Shown here: in pieces, positions 19,334 to 27,577 of the stretch
How positions within the stretch are numbered: the stretch's first letter is position 1
How the letters are laid out: every line of letters starts with the position of its first letter
Source of the DNA: Wolinella succinogenes DSM 1740
Lineage (GTDB): Bacteria; Campylobacterota; Campylobacteria; Campylobacterales; Helicobacteraceae
Direction: 5' to 3'
Length of the DNA: 64,000 bases
Assembly (NCBI RefSeq): GCF_000196135.1
Contig: NC_005090.1
Span: 692,001-756,000 of the forward strand
Made by a program: the position numbers and the translations under genes
Notes under the pieces: model-generated
Told to the model about the DNA's origin: nothing
The model's input: only the letters and a program-made list of their open reading frames with translations
The model's database searches: none

Positions 19334-20671
19334 ATGGATATGGTTGGGCAATTCCCACTATTTTATTTTCCAGAATATGGCAGCGCCTGGATGATGGGGG
19401 TGACGGGGACGATACATATGTTAGCGTCACACACCTCCGTAGGAGCGGCGATGCTGTTCGCTTTTTTGGCGTACAAAGCATATAAAGAGGATCGAAGCGA
19501 TCTCTATCCGTATATGAAAAAATATGGAATGTTTTTGTTGATTTTCTCTTATGTGATTGGCTCTATCACTGGGCCTGGAATATGGTACACCGCGACTGCT
19601 GCAAGCCCTAGGGGGATTAGCGCGCTGATTCATAACTTTGTCTGGGTTTGGGCGACAGAGTGGGTCTTTTTCGTCTATGAGGTTATCGGGGTGTTTGCAT
19701 TGGTCTATTTCATGGACAAGATCGATCGCAAAACCCACCTCAAACTCACCTTCTCTTTCGCGATTGCTTCGGTGGGCACGCTAGCGCTCATCATCGGAAT
19801 CATTAGCTTCATGATGTGGCCTGGAACGGAGGCGTTTTATGCGACAGGAAGCGCGAGTGACGCCTTTTTTGGGGTGAATACCTTCCCTCATATGTTCTTA
19901 AGAATCGGCTTTATGATCATGATGTCAGGGGTGATTGGGATGCTCATCTCTAGCGCGATGAAAAGGGAGAATCCTGAGCTCTCAGACGAACTCACCAAAA
20001 CCATGGGCTATGTGAGCATGATAGGCGGTTTTGTCACGCTATTTTTCTTTATGTGGTATATGGGAACGCTCCCTGAAAATGCCTACGCGGTCTTTGCTTT
20101 CCAAAAAGATCAAATCATTCTCAATCGCCTCTACCTCACTGCGCTCTTTTCGCTCTACTTTATTTTGGCGATTCTGAAACCTCGATTCATCTCTGTACCT
20201 CTGGCGAGTGCGATGATTTTCGTGATTCTCATCGGGGGGCTTTGGCAAGGAGAAAAGTTGCGAGAGAGCATGAGAAAGCCCTATGTAGCAGGGCAATATA
20301 TCTATTCCAATCAGCTCATTAGCCGTGATGTGGAGGGCAAGGGAATCAAGAATGAATTGCCTCTTATCGCCGAAAAAGGGCTCCTTGTGGCGACTCCATG
20401 GATTCCTGAACACCTAAAAAATCTCACAGAGGGCAATCAGCTCGAAGCGGGTGAGCTTTTGGTGAAAATGTCTTGCTCTCACTGCCACTCACTGGAAAAA
20501 ACAGGGGTTTATCGACCTCTTCAAGCCAGACTCCAAGGAATGCCTAAAGAGGGAATCAAGGCGATTATTGATTCGATAGGAGAGGGTGCCTTCTTGTATA
20601 TGCCAAAGTTGGCGTTACCTGAAGATGAAAAAGAGGCGATGGCCGCGTGGCTAGCCGCACAAAACTACTAA
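19334..20671 (+). CDS. Cytochrome bd-like oxidase subunit I with C-terminal cytochrome c domain
   Basis: A 445-residue membrane protein. The first ~330 residues have about eight or nine helices of the CydA type, with histidines in GTIHMLASHTSVG (helix 1) and NTFPHMFLRIGFM, which are candidates for heme ligands. The last ~95 residues form a soluble domain with one heme c site, CSHCH, and a downstream Met in YMPKLALP, as in small c-type cytochromes. Canonical CydA ends in membrane helices and has no such domain; fused forms are known from the wider bd superfamily. The long Q-loop of E. coli CydA is not evident, so electrons may come from a cytochrome c, not a quinol. Start ATG with AAAGGA upstream; its partner begins 10 bases after its stop. 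Confidence 0.8.
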   Translation: MDMVGQFPLFYFPEYGSAWMMGVTGTIHMLASHTSVGAAMLFAFLAYKAYKEDRSDLYPYMKKYGMFLLIFSYVIGSITGPGIWYTATAASPRGISALIHNFVWVWATEWVFFVYEVIGVFALVYFMDKIDRKTHLKLTFSFAIASVGTLALIIGIISFMMWPGTEAFYATGSASDAFFGVNTFPHMFLRIGFMIMMSGVIGMLISSAMKRENPELSDELTKTMGYVSMIGGFVTLFFFMWYMGTLPENAYAVFAFQKDQIILNRLYLTALFSLYFILAILKPRFISVPLASAMIFVILIGGLWQGEKLRESMRKPYVAGQYIYSNQLISRDVEGKGIKNELPLIAEKGLLVATPWIPEHLKNLTEGNQLEAGELLVKMSCSHCHSLEKTGVYRPLQARLQGMPKEGIKAIIDSIGEGAFLYMPKLALPEDEKEAMAAWLAAQNY

Positions 20672-20680
20672 GGAGAAGAT

Positions 20681-21874
20681 ATGGACGCATCTGTTTTGCT
20701 GGCTCTAAGAGACCCTGCGGGAGTCCCTTTTTATCCTGTGGTGTTTCAGGCTCTCTATATTTTGACGTGGGCGCTGCACATCGCCTTTGTTCTGCTTGCT
20801 TTGGGAAGTTTGGCGCTTTCACTCTATGGCTCAACACGGCAAAAAGGCGATGAGAATTGGAGAATTTTGACGCCCCATCTCATCCAAACGGGTAAAATCA
20901 GTGTTTCGATTCTGATTGTTTTGGGGGTTGCTCCGCTGCTTTTCACGCAGGTGATCTATGATCCTAACTGGTATGTCGCCAACACGCTATCAGGAATGTG
21001 GGTCTTCACCTTTGTCTATGCACTCGTGGTGGGATACTCGGTCTATTATTGGTACAGTTACGCCAACAAAGCCCAAAAAGGTGGCGGGACTCTTATTGGG
21101 GCAGCTTCTTTCTTGATTCTTGTTTTTTGTGGGATTTTGATGCACAACTTCGCACTCACTTCGATCATGCCCCAGGATTGGATGAGTATGTATGCGCCTA
21201 ATGGCAAAGTCGATACAAGTGGTTGGGTGTTCAATATGGATGTGATTCGACTCGCTTTCATGGTGAGTCTAGCGCTGCCTGTGATCGGAATCTTTTTACA
21301 AAACTACGCCCAATTTGTGAGCACAAGGAGTGACTTCTCTAAAGCCTATGTAGAATTCACCCAAACTCTTGGCACGAGATTGGCAGTAGCGGGTCTTTTG
21401 CTTAGTGCGGTGCTCTTTTTGCTCTGGATGTGGAGCGTGGATTATCTTTTCAGCCCCCTTTCTATTGCTATTGTGGTGGGCGTTTTGGGGCTTTTGGCTT
21501 TGAGCGCCAAAAATAGCAACAGCTACCTTACGACAGGCGTGCTGGTGGTGGTCGCTCTTTTGATTTCAGGAATGCGAGAGCTGATTCGCTTTGATCTTAT
21601 GGTGGGGCTTGGCTATAACATCTATGACTATCCCGTGAATCTAGAGATTCCTTCCATCGTGATGTTCTTGCTCACTTTCTTGATCATGGGCGGAGTCGGA
21701 GTGGCTTTCTTGCTCACGATGGCGTGGAAAGTAGGAAAGAATCAGGGCGTGTTTGACGCCAGCCAAGATGTCGTGGTGAGCAAGCTCGCCAACTACACCT
21801 TGGGAATCATGACCGCGTGGATGGTGATCTATTTTGCGTGGGGCATGGGAGTGCTGTTTAAAAACGTGCTTTAA
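20681..21874 (+). CDS. Membrane partner of the bd-like oxidase subunit
   Basis: A 397-residue protein with about nine or ten hydrophobic helices, AAGGAG before the ATG at 20681. It does not look like typical CydB. Helix 2 has ALHIAFVLLALGSLALS, and later parts include MHNFALTSIMPQDW and GMRELIRFDLMVG, which recall CydA-like helices with a histidine in the first half. It is co-directional and tightly linked with the bd-like subunit I, so I infer a two-subunit complex. No cysteines or CxxCH site are present. Function beyond that is not readable. Confidence 0.6.
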   Translation: MDASVLLALRDPAGVPFYPVVFQALYILTWALHIAFVLLALGSLALSLYGSTRQKGDENWRILTPHLIQTGKISVSILIVLGVAPLLFTQVIYDPNWYVANTLSGMWVFTFVYALVVGYSVYYWYSYANKAQKGGGTLIGAASFLILVFCGILMHNFALTSIMPQDWMSMYAPNGKVDTSGWVFNMDVIRLAFMVSLALPVIGIFLQNYAQFVSTRSDFSKAYVEFTQTLGTRLAVAGLLLSAVLFLLWMWSVDYLFSPLSIAIVVGVLGLLALSAKNSNSYLTTGVLVVVALLISGMRELIRFDLMVGLGYNIYDYPVNLEIPSIVMFLLTFLIMGGVGVAFLLTMAWKVGKNQGVFDASQDVVVSKLANYTLGIMTAWMVIYFAWGMGVLFKNVL

Positions 21875-21939
21875 TCAAATGCTGCAGAGGACTCCTTTGG
21901 AGCTCCTCTCCCTCTTTTCTTAAGCTTTTCCGCAGTTAT

Positions 21940-21971
21940 TCATATATAAAATTTCGTATATGTTTATATGA
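21940..21971 (+). promoter_or_regulatory. Putative ArsR operator of the ars operon
   Basis: TCATATA (21940-21946) and TATATGA (21965-21971) form an inverted repeat, with an inner copy TATATG at 21957-21962. It lies 24 bases before the ATG of the arsR gene, the usual place for autoregulation by an arsenite-released repressor. Symmetry and location are seen; binding is inferred. Confidence 0.5.
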
Positions 21972-21994
21972 GAAAAGAGCGGGAGGGTTTTGGA

Positions 21995-22315
21995 ATGGAT
22001 GAGCTGCTCAAGATCGGCTTTGCCACAAGCGATGAGACGCGTCTTAGGATTTTAGCCTTTTTGGTGCGAGAGGGAGAGTGTTGTGTCTGTGAGCTAGAGG
22101 CCTCCTTGGGGATTTTTCAATCAAGAATCTCAAGGCATCTCAAGATTCTTAAAGAGGCGGGATTTTTAGAGGTGAAACGCGAGGGGAAGTGGGCCTATTA
22201 CGCCCTCGCTTCTCAAGCTCCCTTACAAGCGCTTTTCATCGAGCAGATATCCAAGCTCTCCCTTCCTCTTCCCCCTAAGATCTCTGCGTGTGAGATCAAA
22301 GGAGAAGAATCGTGA
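21995..22315 (+). CDS. arsR: ArsR-family arsenic-responsive repressor
   Basis: A 106-residue winged-helix repressor. The start is the ATG at 21995, seven bases after GGGAGGG; the upstream ATG at 21968 lies inside the operator repeat. Residues 9-30 (SDETRLRILAFLVREGECCVCEL) include the CVCEL motif that binds As(III) in classical ArsR proteins, followed by the recognition helix SRISRHLKILKEAG and wing. Arsenite binding to the Cys pair releases the DNA. The arsB start codon (GTG) overlaps its stop, so the repressor is the first gene of the ars operon. Confidence 0.95.
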   Translation: MDELLKIGFATSDETRLRILAFLVREGECCVCELEASLGIFQSRISRHLKILKEAGFLEVKREGKWAYYALASQAPLQALFIEQISKLSLPLPPKISACEIKGEES

Positions 22316-23565
22316 GTCTAGCTTTAGCGATTTTTATTTTGACCATTGTGCTTGTTATCTGGCAGCCTAGGGGTATTGGCTTTGGCACCGTGGCGGTGAT
22401 GGGAGCGATCGTGTCGCTTTTGCTTGGGACGGTGAGCCTAGGGGATGCGCTTGAGGTGACGGGAATTGTTTGGGATGCAACCTTGGCCTTTATTGGAATC
22501 ATTATCCTCTCTTTGGTGCTTGATCAGATTGGATTCTTTGAGTGGAGCGCGCTCCATATGGCTCGACTCTCCAGAGGTAATGGGAATTTGATGTTTGTCT
22601 ATATGCTGGTTTTAGGAGCCCTAGTCTCGGCTTTTTTTGCCAATGATGGTGCCGCGCTCATCCTCACCCCGATTCTTCTAGCGCAGATGCACTATCTCCG
22701 TGCCTCTTCCAAGGCCACTCTCGCCTTTTTGCTGGCGGGGGGCTTTATCGCTGATAGTGCGAGCAACCCTTTGGTGATCTCTAATCTCACTAATATTGTC
22801 ACAGCGGGCTATTTTGGGATTGGATTTTTAGAGTATGCTAGGGTGATGTTTTTCCCCAATCTTCTCTCCATCCTCGCTTCTATTGCGGTGCTTTGGCTCT
22901 TTTTTAGGCGAGCGATTCCTGCTTATGTGGAGATAGAATCGCTTCCCAAACCAAGCAGTGCCATCAAGAGCCCTGTGATGTTTAAGCTTAGCTGGTATTT
23001 TCTCGCGCTTCTTTTGGTGGGCTATTTTATCGGGGATATCTATCATCTTCCCGTCTCGCTTTTTGCCCTAGGCGGAGCACTCCTCTTTTTGCTTTTGGCG
23101 ACTCTCTATAGGGCGACTGATCCCCTCTTGGTTTTAAAGAGCGCCCCCTGGCAGGTGGTCTGGTTTAGTATCGGGCTTTATATTGTGGTCTTTGGGCTTA
23201 AAAATGCGGGACTCACCGATGAGATTGGCAAGATTTTGTCATGGCTTCACACCCAGGGAGAGGCTGCATCTATTGTGGGAACGGGCTTTTTGGCGGCCTT
23301 TTTGAGTAGTGTGATGAACAATATGCCCACCATCATGGTGATGGATATCGCCATTGATCATATGGGCGAGAGTTCGTTGGCCTATGCGAATATTCTAGGC
23401 TGCAACTTGGGGCCCAAAATGACTCCTATTGGCTCTTTGGCGACTCTTCTTTGGCTCCATGTGTTGGCGCAAAAAGGGGTCAGGGTGACTTGGGGGGCTT
23501 ATATGAAGGTGGGGCTAATCATCACGCCTCCCGTGCTTTTTGTGGCGCTTTTGGGGCTACTGTAG
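22312..23565 (+). CDS. arsB: Arsenite efflux permease ArsB
   Basis: A 417-residue membrane protein with about 12 helices, pumping arsenite (and antimonite) out of the cell. The pattern FFANDGAALILTPILL and NNMPTIMVMD in two half-repeats is typical of the ArsB/NhaD ion-transporter superfamily. GTG start overlapping the arsR stop, AAGGAG seven bases upstream. No ArsA ATPase gene follows, so it would run on the proton-motive force. Confidence 0.95.
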   Translation: MSLALAIFILTIVLVIWQPRGIGFGTVAVMGAIVSLLLGTVSLGDALEVTGIVWDATLAFIGIIILSLVLDQIGFFEWSALHMARLSRGNGNLMFVYMLVLGALVSAFFANDGAALILTPILLAQMHYLRASSKATLAFLLAGGFIADSASNPLVISNLTNIVTAGYFGIGFLEYARVMFFPNLLSILASIAVLWLFFRRAIPAYVEIESLPKPSSAIKSPVMFKLSWYFLALLLVGYFIGDIYHLPVSLFALGGALLFLLLATLYRATDPLLVLKSAPWQVVWFSIGLYIVVFGLKNAGLTDEIGKILSWLHTQGEAASIVGTGFLAAFLSSVMNNMPTIMVMDIAIDHMGESSLAYANILGCNLGPKMTPIGSLATLLWLHVLAQKGVRVTWGAYMKVGLIITPPVLFVALLGLL

Positions 23566-23591
23566 AGTTGAATTGAAAAAAGGAATGAGGG

Positions 23592-23996
23592 ATGAAAAAA
23601 GTATTGATTCTATGCACGGGCAACTCTTGCCGAAGCATTCTCGCTGAAGCGCTCATTAACGCTCGCTATGAGGGGAAGATCAAAGCCTATAGCGCGGGAG
23701 TGCGCGCCAATGGCAAGGTCAATCCAAACGCCAAGCAGCTTCTTTGCCAGAGGGGAATCTGGAGGGAGGAGTATCACAGCAAGACGCTAGAGAGCGTGAT
23801 GGGGGAGGAGTTTGATTTGGTGGTGAGCGTGTGCGATCACGCCAAAGAGAGCTGCCCTCTCTTTCCTGTGCCCATAGAGAGGCTCCATCAAAGCTTCCCT
23901 GATCCTGATGGAAGGCCAATGGAGGTGTTTGAGAGAGTCTATGAATCGATAGAGCGGGAGCTGTTGCCCAAAATCGCCGCAAAGTTGGGGGTCTAG
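23592..23996 (+). CDS. arsC: Thioredoxin-coupled arsenate reductase ArsC (LMW phosphatase type)
   Basis: A 134-residue enzyme that reduces arsenate to arsenite in the cytoplasm so ArsB can expel it. The P-loop CTGNSCR has the nucleophile Cys8 and Arg14. Cys81 and Cys88 are spaced as Cys82 and Cys89 of the well-studied pI258 ArsC, so a triple-cysteine relay ending in a thioredoxin-reducible disulfide is predicted. SFPDPDG carries the general-acid Asp. It sits 26 bases after arsB. A second, different arsC lies at 27131. Confidence 0.94.
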   Translation: MKKVLILCTGNSCRSILAEALINARYEGKIKAYSAGVRANGKVNPNAKQLLCQRGIWREEYHSKTLESVMGEEFDLVVSVCDHAKESCPLFPVPIERLHQSFPDPDGRPMEVFERVYESIERELLPKIAAKLGV

Positions 23997-23997
23997 C

Positions 23998-24936
23998 GTG
24001 TGGTTAGAGCTAGTGGATGGATGGTTTGAAGGGCTGGATCGAAGCAATCCTCTCATTGAGGCGGCGCATTTTTTTATCTATGACACAGGCAAAATTTTTG
24101 CCCTGCTCTTGGGGGTGGTCTTTTTGGTTTCACTCCTTAGGAGCTACTTTCCTATAGAGAGGGTGCGAGACTATTTGGCGAATAAAAGTCCGCTATTAGG
24201 GCATATCATGGCGGCAATTTTTGGCTTTGTGACCCCTTTTTGCAGTTGTAGTGCCATTCCCCTTTTTATTGGATTCTTGCAGGCGCGTATTCCCTTGGGC
24301 GTGGTCTTTAGTTATCTCATCTCGGCACCCATGAACAATGAGATCGCTTTTGTGTTGATTTTAGGGCTTTTTGGCTGGAAAGTGGCGCTGCTTTATACGG
24401 GACTTGGGATTCTTGTGGCGGTGGTGGCAGGAATTATTCTTGGGAGAATGAGGTTGGAGAAAGAGATTCTCATCGAAGTGAAACCCGCCTCCAGTGCTTT
24501 TGAGGTAGAGATTCCCAAGCTTTTGGAGCGCATCAAAGAGGCGTGGAATCACACCCTAGAGCTCTTTAAAAAGATTGCTCCTTTTGTGTTGGTTGGAATT
24601 GGTCTTGGGGCGTTTATTCATGGGTATGTGCCTAGCGAGTTTGTGCTTAAGTGGGCGGGAGGCGATTCTTGGTACGCGGTGCCTTTGGCGGTGCTTATTG
24701 GTGCACCGATGTACAACAACGCCGTTTCAATCATTCCACTGGTAGAGGTTTTGATTAACAAAGGGATGCTCTTTGGCACAGCCCTTAGCTTTATGATGGC
24801 CACGAGCACCTTTTCTTTGCCTGAAGGAATCATGCTCAAACGCCTTATGAGCTGGAAGCTCTTGGCGCTTTTTTATGGAATCACCGCCCTTGGAATCATC
24901 ATTAATGGCTATCTCTTTAATTTTATTTTGCACTAA
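23998..24936 (+). CDS. Permease of the ArsP/DUF318 type
   Basis: A 312-residue membrane protein with about eight helices, starting at GTG one base after the arsC stop. The conserved TPFCSCSAIPLFIG segment, followed by SYLISAPMNNEIAFVL, is repeated in the second half as LIGAPMYNNAVSIIPLV, the hallmark of the family. ArsP of Campylobacter jejuni, a member, exports trivalent organoarsenicals. A similar job is likely here by context, but other members may move metals or other solutes. The next gene, a thioredoxin-like protein, commonly travels with such permeases. Confidence 0.82.
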   Translation: MWLELVDGWFEGLDRSNPLIEAAHFFIYDTGKIFALLLGVVFLVSLLRSYFPIERVRDYLANKSPLLGHIMAAIFGFVTPFCSCSAIPLFIGFLQARIPLGVVFSYLISAPMNNEIAFVLILGLFGWKVALLYTGLGILVAVVAGIILGRMRLEKEILIEVKPASSAFEVEIPKLLERIKEAWNHTLELFKKIAPFVLVGIGLGAFIHGYVPSEFVLKWAGGDSWYAVPLAVLIGAPMYNNAVSIIPLVEVLINKGMLFGTALSFMMATSTFSLPEGIMLKRLMSWKLLALFYGITALGIIINGYLFNFILH

Positions 24937-24948
24937 AAGGAGTTCATC

Positions 24949-25191
24949 ATGAAAATCGAAATTCTAGGCACAGGGTGCACCAAATGCAAAGCCCTTTTTG
25001 AGGCGACCAAAGAGGCGGTAGCCCAAAGTGGCAAGTTCGCACAGATTGAGAAGGTGGAGGATATCCAAAAGATCATGGGCTATGGAGTGATGAGCACGCC
25101 CGCGCTAGTGGTGGATGGTGTGGTGAAGCTTAGTGGCAAAGTGCCCAGCGTGGATGAGTTAAAGAGGGTGCTCTTAGAGGGGAAGGAGTAG
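24949..25191 (+). CDS. Small thioredoxin-like redox-active disulfide protein
   Basis: An 80-residue one-domain thioredoxin fold. The active site is CTKC (GTGCTKCKALFE, residues 8-19) and the cis-proline loop is MSTPALVVDG. Proteins of this MTH895/'redox-active disulfide 2' type are cytoplasmic and often encoded beside ArsP-like permeases. It could reduce ArsC, or pass electrons to the CcdA-like membrane protein encoded immediately after it. Good AAAGGAG ribosome site. Confidence 0.88.
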   Translation: MKIEILGTGCTKCKALFEATKEAVAQSGKFAQIEKVEDIQKIMGYGVMSTPALVVDGVVKLSGKVPSVDELKRVLLEGKE

Positions 25192-25192
25192 G

Positions 25193-25897
25193 GTGGAGGA
25201 GCTGGTTTTAAGCTGGCTTGAAAGTGGAGGCTTTTGGCTTTATGCGGGGGCTTTTGGTGCGGGGGCGATCACTTCGCTTGCCCCCTGTTCGATTGTGAGC
25301 GTTCCGCTCTTGGTGGGAAGTGCGTTGGGATTGAGCGCAAAGATGAATGAGAAGAGCCGATTCTTGTTCAGTCTAATCTTTTCGCTCCTTTTTGCAAGTG
25401 GAGTGGCGACGAGCTTTTTCCTGCTAGCACTTTTAGTGGCTAAGGCGGGATTTCTCTTTTCTATTGCTCCTTTGTGGGCTTATGGCGGTGCAGGAGTGCT
25501 GGCGATGCTTTTAGGGGTTTATGCGATGGGATGGCTGCCCGAAATGACTCATAGGGGGGCTTGGTTTGAGCCTCTTTTGAGATGGAGATGGATTGGAGTT
25601 TTTGGGATGGGGGTGATTTTTGGACTGGTGAGCACTCCTTGTGCCTCTGCCCCTTTGGTGGCCATTATTGCTTTGGCATCAGCCCTAGAAGGACGCGAGG
25701 GGTATGTGGCGGTGCTCCTCTTTGCTTTGGGACACTCTTTGCTTCTTTTAATGGCAGGGGTTTGGGTCAGTTTTGCCCAAAAAATCGCTTCAAGCTCTTT
25801 TTGGGGAGGATTTTCTACGCTTTTGAGGAAGATATTAGCATGGATGATGTTGGTGGTGGCAGGCTATTTCTTCTACCAAGGATGGTTACAGCTGTGA
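25193..25897 (+). CDS. CcdA/DsbD-like membrane thiol electron carrier
   Basis: A 234-residue protein with six or seven hydrophobic helices, GTG start one base after the previous stop. The two conserved cysteines of the CcdA family are in SLAPCSIVSVPL (helix 1) and VSTPCASAPL (helix 4). Such proteins carry reducing power from cytoplasmic thioredoxin across the membrane to periplasmic thioredoxin-like proteins. A thioredoxin-like gene precedes it and a thioredoxin lipoprotein follows two genes later, so both ends of the relay are encoded here. Confidence 0.88.
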   Translation: MEELVLSWLESGGFWLYAGAFGAGAITSLAPCSIVSVPLLVGSALGLSAKMNEKSRFLFSLIFSLLFASGVATSFFLLALLVAKAGFLFSIAPLWAYGGAGVLAMLLGVYAMGWLPEMTHRGAWFEPLLRWRWIGVFGMGVIFGLVSTPCASAPLVAIIALASALEGREGYVAVLLFALGHSLLLLMAGVWVSFAQKIASSSFWGGFSTLLRKILAWMMLVVAGYFFYQGWLQL

Positions 25898-25916
25898 TCA
25901 AAATAGAGAGAAGAGA

Positions 25917-26198
25917 ATGAATCAGGATAGGTGTTCGTGCTGTGATGGGGGTTTGCCCAAGGAGGGTTTCTCTGAATCTCAGACTAGGAGTCTCAAGGGG
26001 GATGATTTAGTCTGCTATTGCGAGGGAGTAACCTATCAAGAGATCATCGAGGCTATCAAGCAAGGGGCAACAAATGTTCGCGAGGTGGCTCAGGCAACAG
26101 GGGCGTGCAAAAGTGCAGGGAGATGCGGAGAGCTCAACCCTAAAGGGCGCTGTTGTGCGATTGATATTTTGGAGATTCTTCAAGAGAGCGAGGGATAG
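25917..26198 (+). CDS. BFD-like [2Fe-2S] protein
   Basis: A 93-residue protein. Residues 36 onward carry CYCEGVTYQEIIEAI and later GACKSAGRC, the four-cysteine pattern of the bacterioferritin-associated ferredoxin-like [2Fe-2S] fold, also seen in NirB and in CopZ N-terminal domains. A second set of cysteines at the N-terminus (CSCC) and one at the C-terminus (GRCC) is extra. It may bind a metal (As, Cu, Fe) or serve as an electron donor. Its presence between CcdA-like and thioredoxin genes suggests a redox role. Confidence 0.75.
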   Translation: MNQDRCSCCDGGLPKEGFSESQTRSLKGDDLVCYCEGVTYQEIIEAIKQGATNVREVAQATGACKSAGRCGELNPKGRCCAIDILEILQESEG

Positions 26199-26594
26199 AT
26201 GAGGGGGATGCTAAGAGGAATAGGGAGTGTGCTTTTGGTAGGGCTTTTGCTAGGATGTGGGAATCAAAAAGAGGCGATTCCCATATCCTCGCCCTATGCT
26301 AAAGCGATGGCCTTAAGGGGGCAGGGGCAAAGCTTGATGCTTGAAGTAGGGGCAAGCTCCTGCTATGCCTGTATCGAGATGAAGCAGCTGATCGATAAGC
26401 TCCACCAAGAGAATCCCAGCCATCAAATTTTTGTGATTAATCTCAATGAAGAGCGTGAAGTAGCCAAGATTCTTAAGATTCAAGTGATTCCGACTCAAAT
26501 CGTCTATGACGCTTCAGGGGAAGAAGTTTGGCGTCATGTGGGAGGATTGGGCGAATTGGAGTTGCGTGAGTTGGTGCAAAAGTATGGAATCTAA
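26199..26594 (+). CDS. Thioredoxin-fold lipoprotein
   Basis: A 131-residue protein that begins one base after the previous stop. A lipoprotein signal peptide is visible (VGLLLGC lipobox, Cys at residue 22), so it is anchored facing the periplasm. The active site is CYAC (SSCYACIEMK) and the cis-proline loop IPTQIVYD. It is a likely acceptor of electrons from the CcdA-like protein two genes upstream. The final substrate may be the arsenate reductase maturation, a periplasmic disulfide, or a sulfur/arsenic species; that part is speculation. Confidence 0.85.
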   Translation: MRGMLRGIGSVLLVGLLLGCGNQKEAIPISSPYAKAMALRGQGQSLMLEVGASSCYACIEMKQLIDKLHQENPSHQIFVINLNEEREVAKILKIQVIPTQIVYDASGEEVWRHVGGLGELELRELVQKYGI

Positions 26595-26609
26595 TAAAGG
26601 AGAGATAAA

Positions 26610-27053
26610 ATGAGGGGATGGAAGAGTCTCTTTGGTGTGGTTGTGATGACTCTTGGTTTACAGGCGCAGACGCTGGAGCTTGGCTCTTATTTAGAGCGCT
26701 TTGATTACAAAGAGCGTGAAGAGATGAAGATTAAGTTAGCGGAGGCGCTTGCTCTTTATGAAGCGGGAGAGGCGGAGATTTTGGATATTCGTTTTCAGGA
26801 AGAGTGGGAGGTTTGGCGCTTGGGATTTGGTAAACACATCCCCCTTCCTGAGCTCCCTGGGCGCTTGGGAGAGCTGGATAAAAAACGACTGATTATTACG
26901 ATTTGTCCCCACTATGATCGAGCTCTTATGGCGCGCCTCTATTTGGTGACTCAGGGGTTTAAGGCGCGATATTTAAGCGACGGAATGTTAGGGATGGTGG
27001 GCTATCTTCGAGGAGCTAATGCCAAAGAGTTTTTGGAAGAGATCAAGAGATGA
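26610..27053 (+). CDS. Exported rhodanese-like protein
   Basis: A 147-residue protein with a signal peptide (residues 1-20, MRGWKSLFGVVVMTLGLQAQ). The remainder fits a single rhodanese domain: ILDIRFQEEWEVWRLGF (DxR-type N-terminal motif), then the active-site loop with Cys in ITICPHYDRA, then YLSDGMLGMVGYL. Rhodaneses carry persulfide sulfur on that Cys; Wolinella respires polysulfide, so a sulfur-carrier role is plausible. In this operon it might tune sulfur or thioarsenic species in the periplasm (inference). Confidence 0.78.
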   Translation: MRGWKSLFGVVVMTLGLQAQTLELGSYLERFDYKEREEMKIKLAEALALYEAGEAEILDIRFQEEWEVWRLGFGKHIPLPELPGRLGELDKKRLIITICPHYDRALMARLYLVTQGFKARYLSDGMLGMVGYLRGANAKEFLEEIKR

Positions 27054-27130
27054 AGATGTAATGGTAAAGTTACCGAGATGGCGTATTATAGGGGATCGAA
27101 AGAGAAAAAGTTTTCAAAAAAGGAACTCCC

Positions 27131-27577
27131 ATGAGCCATGCTCACAAGACTAAAGTCCTCTTTGTCTGTATTCATAATAGTGCCCGTAGCCAGATGGCTG
27201 AAGCCTTTTTGCGCGCCCTAGGGGGAGAGGAGTTTGAGGCGGAGAGCGCAGGCTTTGAGCCGGGGATTCTTAACCCTCTAGCGGTGAGCACGATGCAAGA
27301 GGTTGGGATTGATATTAGCCATCATACCCCCCAGAGTGTTTTTGAGCTTTTCAAGCAGGGCAAACGCTACAACTATGTGATCACGGTGTGTGATGAGAGC
27401 AGTGCGGAGCGATGCCCTCTCTTTCCGGGAGCGGTAGAGAGAATCCATTGGAGTTTCAAAGATCCCTCCTCGCTCACAGGAAGCGAAGAAGAGAAAAGGA
27501 GTGTAGTCGCCCTCATTCGAGAGGAGATTAAGAGTGCTGTAGCTGGATTTATCGCGACTCATCGCGCTAGGTCGTGA
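27131..27577 (+). CDS. arsC: Second arsenate reductase-like protein (LMW phosphatase fold)
   Basis: A 148-residue protein with P-loop CIHNSAR (Cys13, Arg19) and Cys87 and Cys95, similar in plan to thioredoxin-coupled ArsC but with one more residue between the last two cysteines than in the first copy. It differs widely from the ArsC at 23592, so this is not a recent duplication. It is separated from the upstream genes by 77 bases with a short palindrome (GGTAA, AG, TTACC at 27063-27074). Its last 11 bases overlap the 3' end of the convergent chemoreceptor gene. Confidence 0.88.
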   Translation: MSHAHKTKVLFVCIHNSARSQMAEAFLRALGGEEFEAESAGFEPGILNPLAVSTMQEVGIDISHHTPQSVFELFKQGKRYNYVITVCDESSAERCPLFPGAVERIHWSFKDPSSLTGSEEEKRSVVALIREEIKSAVAGFIATHRARS

